Below are positions 58,368 through 64,000 of a stretch of DNA of 64,000 nt, piece after piece. The stretch comes from Novosphingobium sp. Lineage in GTDB: Bacteria; Pseudomonadota; Alphaproteobacteria; Sphingomonadales; Sphingomonadaceae. Where the stretch lies: the NCBI RefSeq assembly GCF_027486195.1, contig NZ_JAIXPP010000129.1, positions 1-64,000 on the forward strand. Reading direction: 5' to 3'. Position numbers and translations under genes: made by a program. The notes under the pieces are model-generated. The model saw only the letters and a program-made list of their open reading frames with translations, was not told where the DNA came from and made no database searches. Within the stretch, counting starts at the first letter, position 1; every line of letters starts with the position of its first letter.

Positions 58368-58984
58368 AGGCTGTCCACCGCCGCCAGCACCCGCGCATGC
58401 ACCGTCTCGGGCGCGCCGTTGGCCGCAATCACAGCAAAGCGCTCCGGTTCGGCCTCGGCGTAGCGACGGAAGGCATCGGCGACCCGCGCGTGATAGTCCG
58501 CCGCGCGCCCGCCGATCCGGTCGAGCTTGCCGGCATCGCGCTGCTCCACCCGCCTCGCGGCCTCGGCGGGATCGAGCGTCAGCAGCACCGTGCAATCGGG
58601 CAGCAGCCCCGCGCTGCCGATCCTGTGCAGCGTCAAGATATCGGAGTCATCCAGCCCGCTGCCGCCGCCCTGATAGGCGCGGCTGCTGTCCAGATAGCGA
58701 TCGCACACCACCCAGGCCCCGCGTGCCAGTGCAGGTCGGATGAGCGTCTCGACATGGTCCGCGCGCGCCGCTGCAAATAGCAGCGCCTCGGCCCTGGTGC
58801 CCCAGCCAGGCCCGTCCTTGTCGAGCAGCAGCGCCCGGATCGCCTCCGCGCCCGGCGTCCCGCCCGGCTCGCGCGTGGTGACGATGTCCAGCCCCCGCGC
58901 GCACAGGGCCTCGGCCAGCAATCGGCTCTGCGTCGATTTGCCGACCCCTTCCCCGCCCTCAAAAACGATGAACCTGCCTGTCAT
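58358..58984 (-). CDS. tmk: Thymidylate kinase
   Basis: A 208-residue kinase that makes dTDP from dTMP. The P-loop is FEGGEGVGKSTQSRLL, then TTREPGGTPGAEAIR, CDRYLDSSRAYQGGG (DRY-type motif) and LTLDPAEAARRVEQR. Full length. ATG 58984 gives the standard MTGRFIVFEGG opening; further codons upstream belong to the overlapping dac region. tmk-holB is a conserved pair. Confidence 0.97.
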   Translation of the reverse strand: MTGRFIVFEGGEGVGKSTQSRLLAEALCARGLDIVTTREPGGTPGAEAIRALLLDKDGPGWGTRAEALLFAAARADHVETLIRPALARGAWVVCDRYLDSSRAYQGGGSGLDDSDILTLHRIGSAGLLPDCTVLLTLDPAEAARRVEQRDAGKLDRIGGRAADYHARVADAFRRYAEAEPERFAVIAANGAPETVHARVLAAVDSLCP

Positions 58985-58991
58985 TGGCCGG

Positions 58992-60170
58992 TCATTGCCC
59001 CAGCATCGCCAGCAGGCCGTTGCGCAGCCGCGCCAGCGTTCCTGCTTCGGGCACGGCTTCCGTCGCCACCAGCGGCAGGCGCGTCTCGCCCTCGCCCGGC
59101 ACTCGCACGACGAGGGTGGCGACTTCATCGCCCTTGGCAATCGGTGCGCGCAGCGGCCCCTTGTAGCGCACGCTCAGCGCATAGCGCGCGCCAGCGCCCC
59201 TCGGCAGCGTCAGCGCCAGCGGGTGCGGCGCGGAGAGGCCGACACTGCGCACCTCGCCGCCCTGCACTTTTGCCGTGCCGATCCTGGCCCCTTGCGCGAA
59301 CAGCGGATGCGCCTCGAACGCGGCAAAGCCCCATTCGAGAAATGCGCGGGATTCTCTGGTGCGGTCGGCCGGTCGGTCATAGCCACCAACCACCATCATC
59401 AGCCGCCGTCCGTCACGGATCGCCGAGCCGACAAGGCCATAGCCCGCTTCGTTGGTGAACCCCGTCTTCACCCCGTCCGCGCCATCGACATGGCCATAGA
59501 GCGGGTTGTGGTTTGGCTGTTCGATCCCGCGAAAGGAGAGCCTCTCGTGCCCGTAGAAGCGTGCATAGAGATCGGGATGCCGCGTGATCAGGGCGGTGCT
59601 CAGAATGGCAAGATCGGCGGCAGAGACATACGTCTCCCCCTCATCCATCCAGCCATTGGCGGTGTTGTAGTGAGTGTCCTTCATGCCGAGCTTCTTTGCT
59701 TCGGCATTCATCATCTCGGTAAACGCGCCGACATTTCCCGCGACACCCTCCGCCAGCACGACGCAGCCATCGTTGGCCGAAACCGTGACGATGCCCTCCA
59801 GCAATTCGGCAACAGATGTGTCGCTGCCATCGGCAAGGAACATCGTGCTGCCCACCCGGTGCCACTTGCGGAAGGCCTCGTGGCTCATCGTGAAGCGCTG
59901 GTCGAGCTTCAGCTTGCCCGCCTTGATCAGTTCGAAGGCGACATAGCTCGTCATGATCTTGGTGAGCGAGGCCGGCACGAAGCGCCGGTGCGACTGGCGC
60001 TCGAACAGCACCCGCCCGCCGTTGACATCGATCAGCAGGGCGATGGGCGCGGAAATCTGCGGCATGCCTGTCGCGGCTTGCGGTGCGGCTTCCGGCGCAG
60101 GAGCCGCCGCGCGCACGGGCAGAGCAGCCAGCGCAGCGATCAGCACAGCGGTCAAGATCCTCGATTTCAA
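58992..60170 (-). CDS. D-alanyl-D-alanine carboxypeptidase (PBP5/6 type)
   Basis: A 392-residue exported penicillin-binding protein. After a signal peptide (TAVLIAALAALPVRAAA) the serine-peptidase motifs appear in order: FVPASLTKIMTSYV (SxxK), GIVTVSANDGCVVLAEG (SxN) and DGADGVKTGFTNEAGY (KTG). A C-terminal all-beta domain of PBP5 type follows (about 290-392). It trims the terminal D-Ala from peptidoglycan stem peptides. Its neighbours rlpA and mltB are also cell-wall enzymes, making a small wall-remodelling group. Confidence 0.95.
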   Translation of the reverse strand: MKSRILTAVLIAALAALPVRAAAPAPEAAPQAATGMPQISAPIALLIDVNGGRVLFERQSHRRFVPASLTKIMTSYVAFELIKAGKLKLDQRFTMSHEAFRKWHRVGSTMFLADGSDTSVAELLEGIVTVSANDGCVVLAEGVAGNVGAFTEMMNAEAKKLGMKDTHYNTANGWMDEGETYVSAADLAILSTALITRHPDLYARFYGHERLSFRGIEQPNHNPLYGHVDGADGVKTGFTNEAGYGLVGSAIRDGRRLMMVVGGYDRPADRTRESRAFLEWGFAAFEAHPLFAQGARIGTAKVQGGEVRSVGLSAPHPLALTLPRGAGARYALSVRYKGPLRAPIAKGDEVATLVVRVPGEGETRLPLVATEAVPEAGTLARLRNGLLAMLGQ

Positions 60171-60209
60171 GCGCCGTCCTCGTTTGGTGCGAGACCGCGC
60201 CGGACGAGA

Positions 60210-61211
60210 CTAGTCGCGCACGATCCGGGCACCTGCATAGCCCGCAGCGCGCGCCTTCGCCAGTCCGCGCTCCGCCTCATCCCCGGCAGAAAACGGCCCG
60301 CTGCGGACACGCCAGAGTGATCCTGCCTGCACCAGCGATCCGCCCGCCTTGCGCGCGGCTGCCTCGGCATTCGAGCGCTGCGAAAACGCGCCGATCTGCA
60401 CGTAGTAACGCCCTGCTGCCGCAGCCGGACGTTTCGGCGGTGCGGCCGGTATAGCAGGCTTTGGAGCAGGAGCGACGGCCTCCGGCTTCGGAGCGAGTTT
60501 GGGAAGAGGTTTCGGAGCCGACTTCTCGGAGACTGGGGGCGTCTTCGGGGCAGGCTTGGCCGGCGGCGCTGGCTTGGGCGTGGTTGCCCCATCGACTTGC
60601 GCCGGGCGGATCGTCACCGGCAGGTCCGCGACAGGCGGCTCCAGCCCCAGCTTGCGGCGCAGCGCGGCAAGCAGGCCCGCCGGCGTATCCATGCGCGGCG
60701 GCACCGCCTGGCCTGCGCGCAGCAGCGCCCGCTCGGGCTCAGGCGGATTGACCCGCCGCACCCGCACCGGCGCGGAGGCACCGCCTGGCAGGCCGAGTTG
60801 CGCCCAGGCAAGCGGAGAGAGCGAGACAAGCCCGTCGCCGCTCATTGGCCCGCGTCGGTCGATCCGCACAAGGATCGTCCGCCCGCTCGCAAGCGATGTC
60901 ACTTCGACATAGCTCGGGACCGGCAATGTGCGGTGGGCGCCGTTGATACGCGGCGCAGCTCCTTCGTCCGCGCCCATCGGGACGGCCTTGCCCACGGCAT
61001 CGTAGTTCAGCGTGTCGGCCGGCGTGTAGGTGACGCCGTCGACCACGAAGGCATCGCCCAGCGTTACCGGATAGTCGCCCGCCGGGCCCATGACATCGGG
61101 CGCCGCCGCTTTGCGCTCGCGCGCCGCCACGTCGGTCGCGCTGCTGGCTCCCAGCGCCAGCACCAACGCCAGCGCCAGAACCGCATTGTTCCTGTTAACG
61201 GGCAATTTCAT
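60210..61211 (-). CDS. rlpA: RlpA-like septal-ring lipoprotein/SPOR-domain protein
   Basis: A 333-residue exported protein. The signal peptide is ALVLALGASSATDVAA. A double-psi beta-barrel-like domain (about 45-160) contains VTSLASGRTILVRIDRRGPM, which matches RlpA; the stretch around VGKAVPMGADEG is divergent. A Pro/Lys/Ala-rich linker (about 195-258) leads to a C-terminal SPOR domain (YYVQIGAFSQRSNAEAAARK and the late LWRVRSGPF). SPOR domains bind denuded septal glycan. No lipobox cysteine is visible. It starts 17 bp inside the mltB end. Confidence 0.88.
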   Translation of the reverse strand: MKLPVNRNNAVLALALVLALGASSATDVAARERKAAAPDVMGPAGDYPVTLGDAFVVDGVTYTPADTLNYDAVGKAVPMGADEGAAPRINGAHRTLPVPSYVEVTSLASGRTILVRIDRRGPMSGDGLVSLSPLAWAQLGLPGGASAPVRVRRVNPPEPERALLRAGQAVPPRMDTPAGLLAALRRKLGLEPPVADLPVTIRPAQVDGATTPKPAPPAKPAPKTPPVSEKSAPKPLPKLAPKPEAVAPAPKPAIPAAPPKRPAAAAGRYYVQIGAFSQRSNAEAAARKAGGSLVQAGSLWRVRSGPFSAGDEAERGLAKARAAGYAGARIVRD

Positions 61212-62253
61212 CAGCCAGAAGTCCCACCGAGAGGGCGTAGAGATTCGAGCAGTTGTAATCGAGGATGACTCGATAATTTCCGGTTAGCAGGTAGGCCGTC
61301 TGGCCGGGGCCATCCGGCTCGAGCAGGCTGGCGAGCGTATCGTCCGCCAGGGTGGGTGCGCGCGGCACCACACCGAGCGCCTTCCATTCCCGCACCGTCT
61401 TCCACCGCGAATGCCGCGCAAAGACTTGCGGGCAGCGCGGGCTGGCCAGCGCCGTGCCCAGCGCGGGACGGTCGAGCGGGAGCGTCACGTCCGCTGCCAC
61501 GCCCCAGGGCTCTCCTGCCCGCCATCCGGCATCGCGGAAGTAATTGGCGATCGAGGCAAGCGTGTCCGGCTTGCTTGCCCAGATATCGGCAAACCCATCG
61601 CCATCACCGTCCTGCGCCACTCGCAGATAGACCGAGGGCAGGAACTGCGGATTGCCGAACGCACCGGCCCAGCTACCCACCAGCTTGGCGCGCGGCACAC
61701 CGCGGTCGACCATCTTGAGGAGCGCAATGAACTCCTCCGCAAACAGCGCCCGTCGCCGCCCCTCGTAAGCCAGTGTGGCAAGCGAGCGCGCGAGATCGAA
61801 ATCGCCGGTATAGGAGCCGTAGTTCGTTTCATGCCCCCAGATCGCCAATACGATCTTGGGCGGCACGCCGTAGCGCTGCTCGATGCCGGCAAGCGTCTCG
61901 GCCGAGGCGAGATACTGCCGCCGCCCTCCGGAAATCCGCGCAGCATCGACATGCGTGCGGCGGTAGCCGGCAAAGGTCGGGATCGAGGACGACGTCCCCG
62001 GCTGCGCACGGTCCAGCGCGATGACACGGGGGTTTTCGGTGAGCCCGGCCATCACCGAGGCAATGGTCTCCTCACGCACACCGTCTGCCCGCGCTTTGGC
62101 CGCAAGGTACTGGAGATAACCCTGAAATCCTGCCGCCGCCTCATCGCCCTGCGCCCCGGCGGGGCCAGCCAGAAGCGACAGCACCAGCGCGGCAAGCGCA
62201 GCGCGGATGAGGCCAGGCGTGCGTGGAACATGAAAAAGGAATGGCATTGGCAT
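61195..62253 (-). CDS. mltB: Lytic murein transglycosylase B
   Basis: A 352-residue GH103 enzyme that cleaves peptidoglycan to 1,6-anhydromuropeptides. A signal peptide (IRAALAALVLSLLAGPAGAQ) is followed by GLTENPRVIALDRAQPG, VLAIWGHETNYGSYTG with the catalytic glutamate, RSLATLAYEGRRRALFAEEF, and VGSWAGAFGNPQFLPSVYL. No lipobox cysteine is seen. ATG 62253 or the ATG two codons later may start it. It is the first gene of a ten-gene minus-strand run. Confidence 0.95.
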   Translation of the reverse strand: MPMPFLFHVPRTPGLIRAALAALVLSLLAGPAGAQGDEAAAGFQGYLQYLAAKARADGVREETIASVMAGLTENPRVIALDRAQPGTSSSIPTFAGYRRTHVDAARISGGRRQYLASAETLAGIEQRYGVPPKIVLAIWGHETNYGSYTGDFDLARSLATLAYEGRRRALFAEEFIALLKMVDRGVPRAKLVGSWAGAFGNPQFLPSVYLRVAQDGDGDGFADIWASKPDTLASIANYFRDAGWRAGEPWGVAADVTLPLDRPALGTALASPRCPQVFARHSRWKTVREWKALGVVPRAPTLADDTLASLLEPDGPGQTAYLLTGNYRVILDYNCSNLYALSVGLLADEIAR

Positions 62254-62413
62254 CGTGCCATGACAGTCGCACAGCGCGGCGGCGCTGGGAATCCCTCAAT
62301 CGATGAATCGCGTGGGAAGCGCCGCAAGGCACCGCGCTCAGGCCGTGGCATGCAAAATCGCTTTGCGAGGCCCCACCGGCCCGCTATCGGCATGCCGACG
62401 CGCATGGCGCTGC

Positions 62414-62503
62414 GGACAGGTGGCCGAGTGGTTTAAGGCAGCGGTCTTGAAAACCGCCGTGGGTGGAAGCTCACCGTGGGTTCGAATCCCACCCTGTCCG
62501 CCA
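62414..62503 (+). tRNA. tRNA-Ser (anticodon TGA)
   Basis: A 90-nt class II tRNA. The acceptor GGACAGG pairs with CCTGTCC, then discriminator G and encoded CCA. The anticodon stem GCGGT/ACCGC encloses CTTGAAA, anticodon TGA (62448-62450). A long variable arm and the T arm with TTCGAAT follow. It reads UCA and related serine codons. Confidence 0.97.
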
Positions 62504-62545
62504 ATCATGCTTCCATATGGCATCGCAGTTGAATGAATCAGCCAT

Positions 62546-63187
62546 TTACATCCCCACCGTGAGCGGCGCGCCAGTACGCGCGAGGACCTCTTCGGCGGAG
62601 ATGCCGGGCGCACACTCCAGCAGGGTCAGCCCTCCCGCCTGCTTGTTCACCGCTATGACGGCCAAGTCGGTAATGATCAGATCGACGACCCGCCGCCCAG
62701 TCAGCGGAAGCGAGCATTGCGGCAGGATCTTGGGCTCACCGCTTTTGGCGCAGTGATCCATGACCACCACGATACGCTTGACGCCCGCGACAAGGTCCAT
62801 TGCCCCGCCCATACCCTTCACCATCTTGCCGGGGATGGTCCAGTTGGCCAGATCGCCGTTCGCTGCCACCTCCATTGCGCCCAGCACGGCCATGTCGATG
62901 TGCCCGCCGCGGATCATCGCAAAGCTGTCGGCGCTGGAAAAGAAGCTGCTGGTGGGCAGGGCCGTGATGGTCTGCTTGCCGGCGTTGATCAGGTCCGGGT
63001 CCGCTTCACCCTCAAAAGGGAATGGCCCGATTCCCAGCATGCCGTTTTCGCTCTGCAGCGTTACCGTGATGCCTTCCGGGACATAGTTGGCCACCAGCGT
63101 CGGTATGCCAATGCCAAGATTTACATAGTAGCCATCGCGCAGTTCCTGGGCAGCGCGCTGTGCCATTTCATCGCGGGTCCTGCTCAT
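62546..63187 (-). CDS. scoB: 3-oxoacid CoA-transferase, subunit B
   Basis: A 213-residue family I CoA-transferase B subunit. It contains DGYYVNLGIGIPTLVANYVP, the catalytic glutamate motif LQSENGMLGIGP, GGHIDMAVLGAMEV and PGKMVKGMGGAMDLVAG. With subunit A it moves CoA from succinyl-CoA to acetoacetate or a similar 3-oxoacid. ATG 63187 overlaps the subunit A stop by 4 bp. A role in ketone-body or aromatic catabolism is likely; the substrate is not fixed by sequence. Confidence 0.95.
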   Translation of the reverse strand: MSRTRDEMAQRAAQELRDGYYVNLGIGIPTLVANYVPEGITVTLQSENGMLGIGPFPFEGEADPDLINAGKQTITALPTSSFFSSADSFAMIRGGHIDMAVLGAMEVAANGDLANWTIPGKMVKGMGGAMDLVAGVKRIVVVMDHCAKSGEPKILPQCSLPLTGRRVVDLIITDLAVIAVNKQAGGLTLLECAPGISAEEVLARTGAPLTVGM

Positions 63188-63897
63188 GCCTGCATCTCCC
63201 TCGCGCGGGTTGTAAGCTTTTCAATCCGCTTCTCGTTGATCGTCGACAGTACGATCCGGTCGACAAAAATGCCTGGCGTGTGGATCGCGTCCGGATCGAG
63301 GGTCCCTTCAGGCACGATCTCCTCGACCTCGACCACAGTTACCCGGCCTGCCGTCGCCATGTTCGGATTGAAGTTTCGAGCAGTCTTGCGATACATCAGA
63401 TTGCCCGCAGGATCTGCCCGCCAGGCCTTGATGATCGAAAGATCTGCGCGCAGCCAGGTCTCGCGGACATACTCCTCACCTTCGAAGACTTCGGTCGGCT
63501 TCCCTTCGGCCACGACTGTCCCGACACCGGTCTTGGTAAAAAACGCCGGAATCCCTGCGCCCCCCGCCCGGATGCGCTCGGCCAGCGTACCCTGAGGGGT
63601 CAGCTCCAATTCCAATTGGCCTGAAAGATACTGCTGCTCGAACAGCTTGTTCTCACCCACGTAGGACGAGATCATCTTCTTCACCTGCCGCGTTTCCAGC
63701 AGCATCCACAAGCCAAAGCCATCCGCTCCGGCATTGTTGGAAATGACCGTCAGATCCATCACGCCGGCTTTGCGGATTTCAGGGATCAAGCTTTCCGGAT
63801 TGCCTGACAAACCAAAGCCGCCGGACATGATCGTCATGCCGTCAAACAACAGGCCATCTAGCGCTGCCGAAGGATCAGGGAATATCTTGCTGGTCAT
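63184..63897 (-). CDS. scoA: 3-oxoacid CoA-transferase, subunit A (in frame with an upstream SDR)
   Basis: From ATG 63897 this encodes 237 residues of a family I CoA-transferase A subunit: GMTIMSGGFGLSGNPESLI, ISNNAGADGFGLW, KMISSYVGENKLFEQQYLSG, ELELTPQGTLAERIRAGGAG and the later ARNFNPNMATAG. AAAAGG lies 8 nt upstream of the ATG and could start it independently. No stop codon separates it from the upstream short-chain dehydrogenase frame, so the protein could be made as an SDR-CoA-transferase fusion. It overlaps scoB by 4 bp. Confidence 0.92.
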   Translation of the reverse strand: MTSKIFPDPSAALDGLLFDGMTIMSGGFGLSGNPESLIPEIRKAGVMDLTVISNNAGADGFGLWMLLETRQVKKMISSYVGENKLFEQQYLSGQLELELTPQGTLAERIRAGGAGIPAFFTKTGVGTVVAEGKPTEVFEGEEYVRETWLRADLSIIKAWRADPAGNLMYRKTARNFNPNMATAGRVTVVEVEEIVPEGTLDPDAIHTPGIFVDRIVLSTINEKRIEKLTTRAREMQA

Positions 63898-64000
63898 GCG
63901 AGTTGCCTTTTGACCAAGATCGCCTCCCGCCACAGGCAGGATCGATCCGGTGATGTAGGATGCCTCGTCTGAGGCAAGGAAAAGAATTGGCGCGACCTGT
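63898..64000 (-). CDS. C-terminal fragment of a short-chain dehydrogenase (window edge)
   Basis: The minus strand from the window end reads QVAPILFLASDEASYITGSI, then LPVAGGDLGQKATR, directly into the CoA-transferase methionine. APxLFLASDEASYITG followed by PVxGG is the C-terminal signature of classical SDRs, for example 3-hydroxybutyrate dehydrogenase. I checked all codons from 63897 to 63999 and found no stop, so this is either a true fusion or an SDR that lost its stop codon. The catalytic part lies outside the window. Confidence 0.75.

Noticed and set aside
1..64000. CRISPR arrays, defence systems, prophage or insertion sequences
   Set aside because: No regularly spaced direct repeats, Cas, restriction, phage or transposase genes were seen on either strand.

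Overview
The window looks like chromosomal DNA from a sphingomonad alphaproteobacterium, most likely Novosphingobium or a close relative. The grounds are high GC, an Entner-Doudoroff gene set beside a TonB-dependent maltodextrin locus, the order ispDF / dusB-ntrBCYX-hfq-hflX, an Hfq built of two Sm domains in one chain, and a bifunctional IspDF. I see no phage, plasmid, IS element, integron or CRISPR array. The one tyrosine recombinase is a housekeeping XerD.

Layout. (1) 1-12637: alpha-glucan uptake and breakdown. A truncated MFS sugar transporter and a LacI-type regulator lie on the minus strand. Divergent from them is an operon of TonB-dependent receptor, tryptophan-halogenase-like flavoprotein, secreted GH13 amylase, GH13 alpha-glucosidase, GH97 glucosidase and secreted esterase; the genes after the receptor overlap by 4 bp at each junction. 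(2) 12750-17641: zwf-pgl-edd-glk, which takes the released glucose into the Entner-Doudoroff pathway; eda is not in the window. Similar 14-18 bp palindromes lie upstream of the transporter, the receptor and zwf, so one LacI-type regulator may coordinate import, hydrolysis and glucose catabolism. (3) 17738-26291: enoyl-CoA hydratase, CsaA-like protein, aroK-aroB, two uncharacterised proteins, xerD, accA and an M48 protease. (4) 26364-28071: three Flp-type pilins, a MutT-type Nudix hydrolase and tRNA-Arg(ACG). (5) 28296-39930: pyruvate dehydrogenase E1 alpha and beta, a small squalene-synthase-like protein, an EF-hand protein, trmFO, a YhhN protein, gyrA, a TPR protein and a beta-carbonic anhydrase, with two palindromic intergenic elements. 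(6) 39997-53222: lipA-coq10, cinA/ispDF on the minus strand, then dusB-ntrB-ntrC-ntrY-ntrX-hfq-hflX (nitrogen control and post-transcriptional regulation). (7) 53226-62253: a compact minus-strand run mltB-rlpA-dac-tmk-holB-metG-tatD-MBL hydrolase-small membrane protein-mazG. (8) 62414-64000: tRNA-Ser(UGA) and a 3-oxoacid CoA-transferase pair. The A subunit is read in frame with the C-terminus of a short-chain dehydrogenase that runs off the window.

The least ordinary points are the putative three-promoter LacI regulon joining maltodextrin use to zwf-edd-glk, the halogenase-like enzyme inside the starch operon, the SDR/CoA-transferase in-frame fusion, an NtrX without the GAFTGA loop, a 56-residue membrane protein hidden between two overlapping genes, and a nested inverted-repeat element at 31950-32247. 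All functions are inferred from the sequence alone; no search was run.
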